From positions 2,232,001-2,296,000 of the forward strand of contig OX335657.1 in assembly GCA_946894095.1 (NCBI GenBank): a stretch of DNA of 64,000 nucleotides, given 5' to 3'. Every line of letters begins with the position of its first letter. Positions within the stretch are counted from its first letter, which is position 1. A program made the translations under genes and the position numbers. A model generated the notes under the pieces. It saw only the letters and a program-made list of their open reading frames with translations, had not been told where the DNA came from and searched no databases. Positions 36,201 through 42,942 of the stretch are shown piece after piece. Origin of the DNA: Incurvaria masculella (taxonomy: Eukaryota > Arthropoda > Insecta > Lepidoptera > Incurvariidae).

Positions 36201-38275
36201 GTCGTCAATGTAAGTAAGACATTGAGCATGAGAGAATTGGGCACATGGGTAATGGAATATTTTTAATGAGGAACCAACAAATGTGTATGGGACCATAAAT
36301 GATCAGTTGTCAATTAAAAAACTGCATAAAATAAAGGGATTTTTCTTAGTAAAAAACTTAATGCTCTTTTATCATGAGCGTTGCTTACATGTTGGATGAA
36401 TAATAAAGCTCGTTCTTATATTCATTTTAAGAGCTTATACGTTAGTTGTGCAAACACTTCAATACCATTTCGTAGTATTATTTCCAAAGCCGTGTAATTA
36501 TAAATTGACGAGTGACATTACAAATTTCCAAAATGAATGAATGAATGAATGGGTTAAGTTAAGGCATAATACGTTCAGTTTGGTAAGAAATTGATGCTAT
36601 TGACGAACTCCCCTATGGACAGTACAGGAATTCCTAATATCACTATATAAATTATAATACCCCGACTTGGTAACCCTGCAGCAAGCAAGCTTGTGTCCAG
36701 TATTTCTAATTAGTCTGTGCCGCAGGGCGGCGGCGTCGGCGGCGCCGCGGCGGCGGACGGAGCGACGCGCGCAAACGGCGTCCCCAACGGCGTGTCCAGC
36801 AGCGCCGCCTGGCGACAGGAGACGCAACCCGCGTCCGCACCGCGCGAGGTACGCTCGCCCCACCTCTCCTTCTGACGTCCATATGACGTTTTGTCTCCCC
36901 GAGATGTTTTAATCAAATCCTTAAATTACCGCCTGATTGCATTCAGTCCCATAAGGGCGTAATTAAAGCCACCTTTTTTTTATGAAAAAATTATTACAAC
37001 GAATTTCTGTAATCAAAAATGTGTATTTGTTTATTGATGGTCAAGCCATAATTTAAATACAAAACTGTAAGACCCCGATTGCACAAACGGGGCAAATATA
37101 CATAAAAAACCATAAGAAAAGTTTGAACAAAAAAGCCTCACATAAGTATAATTATATGATTATAATATAGCTAAAACATCAACGGCCAGAAGGTTGACTC
37201 TATGTAATGTCCGTCTTCTTCTTCATGAGGAAAAAGGCAACTGAAGACAGACAGGTAACAGTGTTAGCCCCAATTGCACGAAGAGACGGCTGAGTTAATC
37301 AATTTTCAAACACGTCACTTTTAGTGAACCGCATGGAGTTCCTTCCATTCTGTTCATCCAAAGTGACGTGTTTAATCATATGTTGATATTGATTTTGATT
37401 TTTTGTCCTTTCGTGCACTCGGCCCTTAGAGTTTCGGCAGTAAAGTAATTTGGGTTGACGCTTAGAATATAAAATATCCGGGGTTGACGGGAGGACTAAA
37501 GCTCCGTCTCTGTGACAAAAAGTCCCAGTTGTCACCTAAACCATAGATTCCTAAACTGGCATTAACGGTACTTCGAAGTTCCGTAAAAACAAAGACTTAA
37601 GATATTTTTTTCCTGTGTAATGTTTGCAACATTTTACACATAATCTCATCGTATAATCGACTGTTCGCCGAAAATTGCTCCGCAGACCACAATATTGTCC
37701 CACAACCTAACACCGCCAGCGCCATGTCGCGAATGACGCTAAGCCATGCCTTCTTATCACGTGGGCTGTGGCGTAGGTCACTTGACTAGACTTGGTGGTC
37801 ACAGAGCCAGTTTGCTTAGACCATCTCCTCTCTACCTCCCTCCTCCGTGGAACTAACATTCGCGATTCTCCGAAACGTCGAGCAGCACGTCCTGCTCCTC
37901 ACACGCGCGGTAAGCCGTCAAACTAAATATTGTAACATTCGCGAGTCGGAGTTTGATATGACAGCTTAGTCAACGTTGCCGTTAATACCTCGACGTTGCC
38001 GTTTACGCTGATTTCGCGTTTTCATACAAATCGAAAGTCCGAATTTGACTTTGACAGCTTGAAGAAGTAAAACCACAGAATATCTAGTAAAAACTTGTAT
38101 GGAGTTTGACGTTTTTCCTGAACTTCGAAGTTCTGTAAACGCCAGTTTAAATGAGAACTCAGACTCCAATAAGACAGCTCCGATAACGGAATTTCTGTTC
38201 CAGGTGGACCCCACGCTGTACGAGGAGCTGAAGCTGGGTCACGACGGCGCCGGCTTCAAGCGTCTCAAGCCATAG
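9131..38275 (+). CDS. igdb-2-like: Ig/FN3/DB-domain transmembrane receptor (IGDB family), 27 exons, 5' incomplete
   Basis: Twenty-seven GT-AG exons on the plus strand join with consistent phase into 4,367 nt, about 1,454 aa ending at TAG 38273-38275. Domains in order, with residues of the recovered product: Ig 30-148, DB cysteine module 185-283, FN3 285-395, DB 415-500, FN3 510-616, DB 622-724, FN3 727-830, FN3 832-939, Ig 940-1021, Ig 1022-1120, DB 1128-1220, FN3 1230-1315, one hydrophobic membrane segment near 1335-1358, then a tail of about 95 aa. The Ig+FN3+DB combination is that of the nematode igdb proteins and their insect orthologues, predicted type I surface proteins of unknown ligand. 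The first exon seen starts at a splice acceptor, so the signal peptide is upstream. Introns carry many transposons. Family assignment is from recognised motifs, not a search; exon edges were chosen by phase and acceptor/donor sequence. Confidence 0.9.
10031..10062 (+). repeat. short tandem GGGATATC repeat
   Basis: TTGGGATATCGGGATATC continues for three units just upstream of exon 2. Confidence 0.85.
10093..10246 (+). CDS. igdb-2-like: IGDB exon 2 (first Ig, strands B-D)
   Basis: Acceptor gggtgacag, donor GTGAGT, phase 0 in and phase 1 out. Carries the first Ig cysteine (ALLTC) and the core tryptophan (VLWRR), then RIYVLHDD. Very GC-rich compared with the flanking intron. Confidence 0.88.
10485..10640 (+). 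mobile_element. LINE 3'-end fragment
   Basis: GAAGCACCTGGCCGGCCGGC and CGCCCATGGGC match the 3' end after the LINE remnant at 1765-2165. Confidence 0.6.
11216..11362 (+). CDS. igdb-2-like: IGDB exon 3 (first Ig, strands E-G)
   Basis: Contains the second Ig cysteine in [12 protein letters not shown] and ends HKLT before GTGACA (phase 1). The acceptor at 11214-11215 was chosen because it restores the frame with exon 2; a more T-rich acceptor at 11160 would put a stop in frame. Confidence 0.82.
11480..11640 (-). mobile_element. SINE fragment
   Basis: TTAGCCCAATACACCACA, GTGCAATGCCATGACCTTC and GGCTACACTGAACTAGATGG match the family, diverged. Confidence 0.7.
12090..12321 (+). CDS. igdb-2-like: IGDB exon 4 (linker and first half of DB module 1)
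   Basis: Starts after attccag so that HKLT continues as [10 protein letters not shown]. Then comes the first DB module with [19 protein letters not shown] and ENCQADF; ends in phase 2 before GTGGGT. An in-frame alternative acceptor lies 12 bases downstream (12100-12101). Confidence 0.85.
12763..12921 (-). mobile_element. Harbinger-like MITE with TAA duplication
   Basis: 159 bp from GGGCCGAATGCACGAAAG to the inverted TTCGTGCAACCGGGGC, flanked by TAA on both sides. Confidence 0.85.
13349..13521 (+). CDS. igdb-2-like: IGDB exon 5 (second half of DB module 1)
   Basis: Completes the cysteine module: [34 protein letters not shown] and LACIVEGI. Acceptor accggcag, donor GTGAGG, phase 2 in and 1 out. 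Confidence 0.92.
13722..14003 (+). mobile_element. Lep1/MINE-like element with (ACGG)n
   Basis: Starts ACCGGCCAAGTGCGAGTC, contains TCATGAGATACAGCCCTGTG and six GACG repeats, ends GGGTACGGAACCCTAAAAA. Other copies at 29890-30250 (inverse), 52345-52580 (inverse), 63592-63882 and an end piece at 42020-42090. Class assignment is from memory of lepidopteran repeats. Confidence 0.78.
14187..14523 (+). CDS. igdb-2-like: IGDB exon 6 (first FN3 domain)
   Basis: The longest exon. It holds a whole FN3 domain: [20 protein letters not shown] (core Trp), [12 protein letters not shown]. Several N-glycosylation sequons (NVT, NKT) fit an extracellular domain. Donor GTAAGA, phase 2 out. Confidence 0.93.
15158..15311 (+). 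CDS. igdb-2-like: IGDB exon 7 (first half of DB module 2)
   Basis: Starts after tgtccag and ends before GTGAGT in phase 0. Encodes [18 protein letters not shown] and [10 protein letters not shown], the first cysteines of the second DB module. Confidence 0.9.
15731..16199 (+). repeat. 236-bp tandem duplication in an IGDB intron
   Basis: Two diverged copies starting ATCACTCTTTGTTTTTATTC at 15731 and 15967; both contain GTTTGTCTTCATCTGTTTCT. Confidence 0.9.
16277..16437 (+). CDS. igdb-2-like: IGDB exon 8 (second half of DB module 2)
   Basis: Acceptor gttgcag. Encodes [24 protein letters not shown] and [11 protein letters not shown], ending in phase 2 before GTTAGT. A 236-bp tandem duplication lies directly upstream in the intron. 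Confidence 0.9.
16530..16710 (-). mobile_element. SINE fragment
   Basis: CGACCCGGGCGGGA, GTACGTGGAATCTGAAAC and ACTGGGCTACCGAGGC match the 5' half of the family in inverse orientation. Confidence 0.65.
17114..17333 (+). CDS. igdb-2-like: IGDB exon 9 (end of DB 2, first half of FN3-2)
   Basis: Encodes [17 protein letters not shown] (last DB cysteines), then an FN3 start: [20 protein letters not shown] (core Trp), HYNLYCRRL. Phase 2 in, 0 out; donor GTACGT. Confidence 0.93.
17624..17749 (+). CDS. igdb-2-like: IGDB exon 10 (second half of FN3-2)
   Basis: Forty-two codons between acceptor tacttgcag and donor GTGCGT, phase 0 both sides. [14 protein letters not shown] is the typical FN3 F-G strand motif. 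Confidence 0.93.
17905..18785 (-). pseudogene. non-LTR retrotransposon RT C-terminal remnant
   Basis: Minus-strand frames contain [35 protein letters not shown] and [13 protein letters not shown]. These are the LINE tail motifs also in the copy at 32336-33190; here the frame is shifted between two pieces. In IGDB intron 10. Confidence 0.85.
18999..19179 (+). CDS. igdb-2-like: IGDB exon 11 (first half of DB module 3)
   Basis: Encodes an acidic start VLEEEVEES, then [19 protein letters not shown] and [10 protein letters not shown]. Acceptor tttcgaag, donor GTTAGG, phase 0 in and 1 out. Confidence 0.9.
19700..20230 (+). mobile_element. TTAA MITE family 2, end-less copy
   Basis: Internal sequence (GATCATGCCCATATTG, CTACAGCGGTCGTGG, ATTGCACGGTTTTGTACCGT) matches the four better copies; terminal repeats are lost. 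Confidence 0.75.
20416..20559 (+). CDS. igdb-2-like: IGDB exon 12 (second half of DB module 3)
   Basis: [20 protein letters not shown] and [12 protein letters not shown] complete the third DB module. Acceptor gctcgcgcag, donor GTACGT, phase 1 both sides; strongly GC-rich. Confidence 0.92.
21361..21548. mobile_element. fold-back MITE, tip CAACTCACCGGGTGAATAGC
   Basis: The left arm CAACTCACCGGGTGAATAGC and the inverted right arm at 21523-21548 frame 188 bp; no coding capacity. Confidence 0.82.
21568..21711. mobile_element. MITE with CAGCGGGAGCACAAA ends, short form
   Basis: CAGCGGGAGCACAAACG and its inverse CGTTTGTGCTCCCGCTG bound about 140 bp. The same tips bound a 945-bp element at 62368-63312. 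Confidence 0.82.
21772..21950 (+). CDS. igdb-2-like: IGDB exon 13 (first half of FN3-3)
   Basis: After tgcaacag, the frame reads [24 protein letters not shown] (core Trp), GYVVHWQEV. Phase 1 in, 0 out; donor GTTAGT. Two small inverted-repeat elements sit just upstream in the intron. Confidence 0.92.
22699..22837 (+). CDS. igdb-2-like: IGDB exon 14 (second half of FN3-3)
   Basis: [28 protein letters not shown] and VLNITEE are FN3 E-G strands. Strong acceptor ttgtttcag, donor GTATGC, phase 0 in and 1 out. Confidence 0.93.
23709..23841 (+). CDS. igdb-2-like: IGDB exon 15 (first half of FN3-4)
   Basis: Too fragmented for a long ORF but clear by phase: [27 protein letters not shown] (core Trp) and DEKITYT. 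Acceptor gtgcgcag, donor GTAAGC, phase 1 in and 2 out. Confidence 0.9.
24232..24400 (+). repeat. 5' LTR
   Basis: 169 bp, TGTAGC at the start and GCTAAA at the end, directly followed by the primer site. Confidence 0.88.
25575..25741 (+). repeat. 3' LTR
   Basis: 167 bp, same ends as the 5' LTR, with a small number of differences concentrated in the second half. Confidence 0.88.
25860..26052 (+). CDS. igdb-2-like: IGDB exon 16 (second half of FN3-4)
   Basis: Encodes [31 protein letters not shown] and PAYPAFVE. Acceptor ttgttccag, donor GTACAC, phase 2 in and 0 out. A complete LTR element lies in the intron before it. Confidence 0.93.
26529..26634 (+). CDS. igdb-2-like: IGDB exon 17 (first half of Ig 2)
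   Basis: [16 protein letters not shown] then [19 protein letters not shown]: the Ig strand-B cysteine is present, but the usual core tryptophan position reads SLYVS, so this Ig lacks its Trp. Donor GTAAGT, phase 0 in and 1 out. Confidence 0.9.
26770..26910 (+). CDS. igdb-2-like: IGDB exon 18 (second half of Ig 2)
   Basis: [32 protein letters not shown] (second Ig cysteine). Acceptor ctcaaacag, donor GTGGGT, phase 1 on both sides. Confidence 0.9.
27106..27284 (+). CDS. igdb-2-like: IGDB exon 19 (first half of Ig 3)
   Basis: [37 protein letters not shown]: a standard I-set Ig with cysteine and tryptophan. Strong acceptor ttttttcag, donor GTAACT, phase 1 in and 0 out. Confidence 0.93.
27525..27625 (+). 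mobile_element. second tRNA-derived SINE type, fragment
   Basis: GGTTGGTGGCCTAGCAGG (A-box-like) and CGTGGGCTCAATTC (B-box-like) at tRNA spacing. Not the family of 52640. Confidence 0.5.
27927..28094 (+). CDS. igdb-2-like: IGDB exon 20 (end of Ig 3, start of DB module 4)
   Basis: [14 protein letters not shown] closes the third Ig; QNITDCCTR opens the last DB module. Acceptor cattccag, donor GTACGC, phase 0 on both sides. Confidence 0.92.
28500..28625 (+). mobile_element. LINE 3'-end fragment
   Basis: GAAGAACCTGGCCATCTGGC and AAAGTCCATGGGCGTCGTCG match the 3' end of the LINE at 1765-2165. Confidence 0.55.
28865..28988 (+). CDS. igdb-2-like: IGDB exon 21 (middle of DB module 4)
   Basis: [37 protein letters not shown]. 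Acceptor tgttttcag, donor GTAAGA, phase 0 in and 1 out. This DB module is the most conserved-looking part of the protein. Confidence 0.93.
29595..29796 (+). CDS. igdb-2-like: IGDB exon 22 (end of DB module 4, start of FN3-5)
   Basis: [19 protein letters not shown] and [11 protein letters not shown] end the DB module; [15 protein letters not shown] starts the last FN3. Very GC-rich. Acceptor attttcag, donor GTGAGC, phase 1 in and 2 out. Confidence 0.92.
29890..30250 (-). mobile_element. Lep1/MINE-like element with internal 80-bp duplication
   Basis: Inverse copy of the 13722 element; GTAATAGGTAGGCAGCTG recurs at 29975 and 30055. Confidence 0.8.
30564..30976. mobile_element. paired GTATTCAGAG MITEs hosting a nested MITE
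   Basis: Two inverted-repeat units, 30564-30671 and 30683-30976, end in GTATTCAGAG/CTCTGAATAC; the second is split by the Harbinger-like copy at 30796. Confidence 0.72.
30796..30954 (+). mobile_element. Harbinger-like MITE with TTA duplication (nested)
   Basis: GCCCCGGTTGCACGAAGAG to CTCGGCCC, flanked by TTA at 30793 and 30955. Confidence 0.88.
31291..31840 (+). mobile_element. TTAA MITE family 2, copy A
   Basis: TTAAGGTGGCCCATCCCGC at the left and the inverse (GGGTTGGGCCACCTTAA) at the right; no transposase. Followed by a fragment with CCCGTAAGCTATGCTCCCC that belongs to the 56320 element. Confidence 0.9.
31991..32163 (+). CDS. igdb-2-like: IGDB exon 23 (core of FN3-5)
   Basis: [19 protein letters not shown] and [14 protein letters not shown] are FN3 strands B-G. 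Acceptor gatttcag, donor GTGAGT, phase 2 in and 1 out. If the donor is skipped the frame stays open through a LINE remnant to 32819 (see findings). Confidence 0.93.
32200..33300 (+). mobile_element. inverted-repeat element split by a LINE 3' end
   Basis: Arms 32238-32330 and 33190-33290 are inverse copies (AATGTGATATGTCTGTATGT versus ACATACAGACATATCACATT). A single arm recurs at 60935-61040. Between them is a 5'-truncated LINE. Confidence 0.82.
32336..33190 (+). pseudogene. 5'-truncated LINE, RT C-terminal tail and (TTA)n end
   Basis: [50 protein letters not shown] are the conserved LINE tail; stop TAA at 32817-32819, then an AT-rich 3' end with AATAAAG and a TTA repeat. Open to its own stop, so fairly young. 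Confidence 0.88.
33437..33916 (-). mobile_element. TTAA MITE family 1, inverse copy abutting the 84-bp array
   Basis: TTAA 33437-33440 and 33913-33916; matches 582-1066 reversed. Its right end touches the first 84-bp unit. Confidence 0.88.
33917..34880 (+). repeat. 84-bp exon-edge tandem array (12 units)
   Basis: The motif GGTCCGATTCAG occurs at 33937 and every 84 bases to 34861 (12 times, no slippage). Each unit holds about 41 bases of intron 23 end with the acceptor gtgcag plus about 43 bases of exon 24 start. Units 3-12 keep an intact acceptor. In the exon 24 frame the array is free of stops and would encode 28-residue repeats like [18 protein letters not shown], rich in Ser/Thr. Confidence 0.95.
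34844..35019 (+). CDS. igdb-2-like: IGDB exon 24 (end of FN3-5 and transmembrane segment), minimal form
   Basis: From the last acceptor gtgtgcag the frame reads [15 protein letters not shown], closing the FN3 after NSMG. It then has an Ala/Gly-rich stalk and a hydrophobic segment [18 protein letters not shown] followed by RHKR, a stop-transfer signal. Donor GTGAGT, phase 0. Nine further in-frame acceptors lie upstream at 84-bp steps (exon starts 34088 to 34760), so the exon may be longer in some transcripts by multiples of 28 codons. Confidence 0.88.
35130..35462 (+). mobile_element. RTE-like retroposon tail
   Basis: ATCACCGAAATCGGTTGG, GTAACAAACATAAAAAAAA and TAGCCTCCTCC then AAGTCGGTTAA are typical of a common lepidopteran 3' end. 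Class by memory only. Confidence 0.6.
35463..36125. other. rest of IGDB intron 24
   Basis: No repeat or extra exon recognised. Confidence 0.5.
36126..36209 (+). CDS. igdb-2-like: IGDB exon 25 (cytoplasmic tail)
   Basis: Twenty-eight codons, [18 protein letters not shown] then [10 protein letters not shown], between acceptor gtttcag and donor GTAAGT, phase 0. Follows the membrane segment, so cytoplasmic. Too short for a long ORF. Confidence 0.85.
36726..36848 (+). CDS. igdb-2-like: IGDB exon 26 (cytoplasmic tail, Gly/Ala-rich)
   Basis: Forty-one codons beginning [14 protein letters not shown] and ending PASAPRE before GTACGC; acceptor gtgccgcag, phase 0 on both sides. Highly GC-rich low-complexity tail. 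Confidence 0.82.
37267..37425 (+). mobile_element. Harbinger-like MITE with TTA duplication
   Basis: GCCCCAATTGCACGAAGAG to CTCGGCCC, flanked by TTA at 37264 and 37426. Confidence 0.88.
37521..38165. mobile_element. long fold-back MITE, tip AGTCCCAGTTGTCACC
   Basis: Inverse ends AGTCCCAGTTGTCACCTAAA and AATGAGAACTCAGACT; internal inverted piece TACTTCGAAGTTCCGTAAA. Related copies at 40927-41187 and 59893-60175. Confidence 0.8.
38204..38275 (+). CDS. igdb-2-like: IGDB exon 27 (last coding exon)
   Basis: Acceptor ttctgttccag, then [23 protein letters not shown] and TAG at 38273-38275. A fold-back element ends only 38 bases upstream of the exon. Confidence 0.9.
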   Translation: MDPTLYEELKLGHDGAGFKRLKP

Positions 38276-39186
38276 CCGACGCCGACTGCGGCGCTACTGC
38301 CCATCAGCTCCTACTGAGCGGCATCGGCCCAGTGAATACGAGTGGATCTTCCCGGACAGTTTGCGTACTGTGATGTTAGTGATTGATTTCGAGGTGGAAA
38401 AAGTGTCATCGATGGCTCCCGGAAGGAAGCCGAAGGTCCATAGAACACAAATTGCGCTCCCACAGGAACACTACCCCTGAAACGTGTTTCGTATAAGTAC
38501 TTTTCGTTTGGTTGTAGGGCTAGCCTTCGAACATACTCACAGAGCAATAAATTTGTGAAACAACTTCATTGAGGAACTTATGAATATTCACAAAATTTGT
38601 GTAGCAACCTTTTAACTTTTAGTGAGTGATTTTTTCCAATAGGAAACCTAAGATAATAGGGTGTTTAGATTATAGCTCTAATTTGATATTTCATTGTTAC
38701 CGGTGTACATTATATTGCACATAATACAATGTATGTTTTAATATTGTTTCTTAGGAGACAGACAATAAGTAGGTACATACTTTTTTATGATCCGTTTTGA
38801 AAAAAATCAATCATAGTTATATTGTTTTAATAACACAATAACCTATGCGTTTTTTCAGCAAATACCAAATACTTTTTAAAGTTAACAAATATAAGCGTCA
38901 AATTATTTTTATTGTTTTGTAAATGGTTATCATATAGCTTTTCTCCCAAAAAAGTTATACTTCCGATTCTATTTCTCATTTACAAATGTACATATAACCA
39001 CAAATATTAATTTGAGCAATTATGTAAATAAATAAAAGTATTTTGTAGAAACCTTGTGTCCACTATCTGAACTAACGATGTGCCTTCAAATAGTTTAATA
39101 ATGGTGAATAGTCAGGAACATATAAGTAACACCTTTCTGTAAATAGATGTAGAATTTTAGATGTTAAATAAATGGCAACCGTCACA
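38276..39186 (+). other. IGDB 3' untranslated region with candidate poly(A) signals
   Basis: No coding sequence. AATAAA occurs at 38546, 39027/39031 and near 39165. The unique AT-rich stretch ends where a TTAA-flanked repeat begins at 39269, so the transcript probably ends near 39050 or 39190. Confidence 0.55.
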
Positions 39187-39268
39187 ACTCTTGTTAGTTA
39201 CAAAGGTCTTTCATCAATTCGAAATTGACGAGGCAATAAACTGATATTGCAATTTAACCATAGTGTGG

Positions 39269-39818
39269 TTAAGGTGGCCCATCCCGCTTATCTCCCCATA
39301 CAAAAGGGGAAAGAAGATCACGCCCATATTTCTTGTCAGAGATCCAAAATTTTGCTCAAAATAGCTTTTTTTGATCGAACTAGATGTCTGATGACCATTG
39401 GCATTGTAAAATTGTGTTTGGTGTCTAAGTTATAAGGTCCGAAAGTTCGCATTTTTCGCGCGTTTTATACAATAACTTTGGAGGTGGATTACGCAATAAT
39501 AAAGTAAGAACATCTTAAAAAGATTAGTCATCAGACATAGCTTATTTATTCAAGATTGCTAATCTATTTGGTTTTTGTTCGATTTTTTGCTACAGCGGTC
39601 GTAATTTACTTTTAGCTATAAGTCGTTTTGAAATTAACATTTTCGTAAATCTTACCAAATCATACACTATGCACATTGTCTTTTTTGTGGACATGTTGCA
39701 TCTTCCTCATCACGGAGCCTGTCTTATTCTTTGAAACAGAGAAGGTCCCAGAGCGCAACAGCACGGTTTTGTACCGTGCCCGCGAATGAGTTAGGCCCGC
39801 CGGGTTGGGCCACCTTAA
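39269..39818 (+). mobile_element. TTAA MITE family 2, copy B
   Basis: TTAAGGTGGCCCATCCCGC to the inverted end with TTAA 39815-39818; follows the IGDB 3' end. Confidence 0.9.
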
Positions 39819-39824
39819 GAATGG

Positions 39825-40165
39825 AACATTACAGTATTGTTAGGACTACAATTTAACAGTTATGTTGTAAGTACTGAAACATTCCTGCAATGTAGTTGGG
39901 ACTACAACATACTGCTACCTATGTGATTTGGCCTACAATATTATTGGAATGTAATTGAAACAATTTAACCATATTGTGGTTGGGAATGGAACATTACAGT
40001 AACTTAGTTTGTACTACAAATTTAAACTGGACTGCAACATTACTGCAATGTATGAGACATCAATTATATGCATTAAAGTTGGGCTCCAAAGTGACTGTGA
40101 TGTCGTTGGAACTTATATTTATACAATGTCGTTCGGACTGTAACATTACTGCAATATTTCTGTAC
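39825..40165 (+). repeat. degenerate tandem repeat (AACATTACTGCAATGT)
   Basis: Motifs like GGAACATTACAGTA, TTGGGACTACAACAT and AACATTACTGCAAT recur irregularly about every 30-50 bases. Confidence 0.55.
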
Positions 40166-40169
40166 TTAG

Positions 40170-40825
40170 ATAATTAGTGTTGTTCTTTGTATTGTACATG
40201 AATCTTAAATTCTTCAACATTTATCCTTGTAGATTTATTTTATTTTTACTAGTATAGTTGATGTTGATAAATGATCGAAAACATCATCAACGATGTTGCA
40301 GTTTTTCAGGTATTGAACCAAGAAATGTTGTTTTCCAAAATTTTTTTTTTATTTATCTTTATTTTTTTCCATCGCATAATCTCAGAAAATTTTCTTGTTG
40401 TAAATGTTACAGATCTTAATCATTGAATGGTTGATCATATCATAGAGCAGGACTGGTTTTTTACACATAGTTATTAGTTATGTAAAGTCTATGGCTCAAG
40501 GAAAGCGTGATACAGTGATAAGAAACATTCCTGAACGACGGAAAACTAGAATTAAAAATTACCTGTAAATTATAGGAACTTGTAATAAAGTTAATAGATT
40601 TGTAAATAAAATTAAACAAACATAACAAGCTCTGTGTTTTCTTTTAGTTTGTCTTTAAAAATGTTTACTTCGTTTTTATGCTACAAATATGCTTGTGCCC
40701 GTGCCGTGTGGGTTCCGGCACTTAAAAAAACCACAGGTGGGCACCTACATTTCTTCCTGTGCATGTCGTAAGAGCCGACTAATGGATTCTAAAACTGTAG
40801 TTCGCCTTCATTATTGACTATTTTT
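40170..40825. other. intergenic, nothing recognised
   Basis: AT-rich unique sequence; only short unsupported open frames. Confidence 0.5.
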
Positions 40826-40829
40826 TACT

Positions 40830-41460
40830 AGCGCCGGATATGGCGTACGCCAGGCCCTCGCATAAAAGGTGCTTGATGACGCCCATGGAGTTTCGAACTT
40901 TCTTGGTGGCTGCGAAAACAGCCGGTAGTCTCAGTTCTCACCTAAATTGGCGTAAAAACGTCAAACTCCATACAAGGTTGTACTAGATATTCTGTGGTTT
41001 TATTTCTTCAAGCTGTCAAAGTCAAACTCGGACTTCCGATTTGTATGAAAATGCGGAGTCAAGGTAAATGGCAACGTCGACGTATCGCTTAACGCCCACT
41101 GCGTGCGCTCTTCAATTTTTCCATACATTTGCAAAACGCCAGTGGATCGGTTTGCCGTAAACGCCAATTTAGGTGAGAACTCAGACTTACCACTCAGTTT
41201 GTTAATGCCAGCCGGTCAGGTCGCTTCTTCACACCATGTTTGAAGGGCCCAAAGTTATACTTTTGGGGAAAATACTACGGCATTTTATAGTTTACCGACT
41301 CAATAGATAAAGGATCTAGAGGATCAGTCGGTTCTTATTTTAGGAATACCGGCAGTGAATGGATGCATTTCCTTCCTGTTCTGCGTTGAGCGATGGTAGA
41401 AAGAGGACGAATGGGCAGCGTTATGCAGCTCCGACGAGCACTAACTAGGTGTAGGGTGAG
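40830..41460 (-). mobile_element. LINE 3' remnant split by a MITE
   Basis: In inverse orientation, pieces of the LINE end seen at 1765-2165 (for example GCAGCGTTATGCAGCTCC at about 41413) lie on both sides of the MITE at 40927-41187. Confidence 0.65.
40927..41187. mobile_element. MITE with AGTCTCAGTTCTCACC ends
   Basis: The left end AGTCTCAGTTCTCACCTAAA pairs with the right end TTTAGGTGAGAACTCAGACT. Confidence 0.85.
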
Positions 41461-41625
41461 TCAACGATCGTCGAAGCGGCAATAAAAATTGTCTATGTTT
41501 TCAATTCAATTGAATGTAGCTGTGCAATATTAAGCAACGATCTGGCATGACACCTAGTTCCTATGAGTTGTGTTGGTCTAACAACATGACCATAAGTGTG
41601 ATATTAGCCATCCATGGAACAACAC
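41460..41625 (+). mobile_element. SINE fragment
   Basis: ATCGTCGAAGCGGCAAT, TGAATGTAGC and a TTAGCCATCCATGG end match the family. Confidence 0.65.
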
Positions 41626-42019
41626 GGCTAAAAATGTCATTGGCTTATAATTATAACTTTGTCATTTTAAACGGATCGCAAAACCAATCTTACACAGTCG
41701 TATTCTCTCTCTATTCTCTCATCATTCATTCTTCTGTCTGTCAAAACCATAGAAATAGGATGTTGCGCGCGCATGCTAGGTCTATGGTCAGAACGTAGTC
41801 CGAGTACCCACTAAGTTGCAACGATTTTGAGTGGAGTATCTTCACTCAAACTCGCTACGGGTTGCAATTGCATTGAAGCACCTAACCTGAGTAATTCGCT
41901 AATGCGAAATACCGGTCGACTGAAATATTTAAATGTGGGTGACGTGTGTATTTTTATTGCTGCTATAACAATAATACAAGTTATAATGAAAAACAAATAA
42001 AAACTAAACGTGATGTTTT

Positions 42020-42090
42020 TGTTTAAGTCTTGTACGATGATACGTAACCCTTCGTGTGCGATTTCCACTCGCACTTGACCGGCTTTTTTT
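42020..42090 (-). mobile_element. end piece of Lep1/MINE-like element
   Basis: CCCTTCGTGTGCGATTTCC then ACTCGCACTTGACCGGC only. Confidence 0.65.
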
Positions 42091-42099
42091 TTCTGTTTT

Positions 42100-42930
42100 G
42101 TCGGAGTTAATGTATTTGATTTTATTATTAAATCTCCGGTTCCACATTTTATTTCTGAAAGAGTTTACCGAAATTAAAAGCAAACTTAATCAGACTTGGG
42201 CCTATAGTCCAGTTTTGACATTCCTGCAATTGTATTCTGTAAGTCGCAATTTGCGAATTTTCCATGCTCGTACTACTAGCACGGCTCAAGTCACAGATTA
42301 AAGTAAAACGCTTTCGCGTGAAGTCATTAAATATCTAATGCTATGTCGCGTCGTGTCATTGCACTCTAATTAGTATAATTAGAAAGGGACAACATCCTAG
42401 TGTTGGAAAAACAGTTTAGGTTGCGGGTAGTTCAGAAAAATAAATAAACGAAAATTTAAACAATGGGGACAACTTTGGATTTCATCTTCTCCTGAAAGTT
42501 GATCCAAAGGAGGTCGGCTGCAGGACTTTTTTTTTTGCTCATTCGAATAATATTACGATAACTTAAGCATCATCTCCCGAAAGTTGATCAGACGGTCGTC
42601 GGCTGCATGACCTTCTTTTTGCTAATTCGAAATTTTCAATGAAAACTTAGATTCCAGATTTTTATGGATTTCGCGGAATCCTAAAAACGTTTTTGGGGAA
42701 TTGGGGGAGTGGTAGTCGGCAACGCTTAAGCACAGACGAACACAGAATACCGAACATAAAATATCCGACACAGAGCATAGAGTCATTGGTGTCAGCATTA
42801 ACGTTTACATACTCTTTGGGTGTCAGCTTGACACTGACCAAATTTTCATGTTTTTTCTGAATTTTCTCACAAGATGCATTGATTTCCTTGTAATTTCAAA
42901 AGAAGCTACCAAAACATTATTCATTAGTGA
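42100..42930. other. upstream region of the MADF-BESS gene
   Basis: No clear TATA box or other promoter motif could be assigned; a near-duplicate GAAAGTTGATC at about 42494 and 42579 is visible. Confidence 0.4.
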
Positions 42931-42942
42931 ACGTATGGAACT

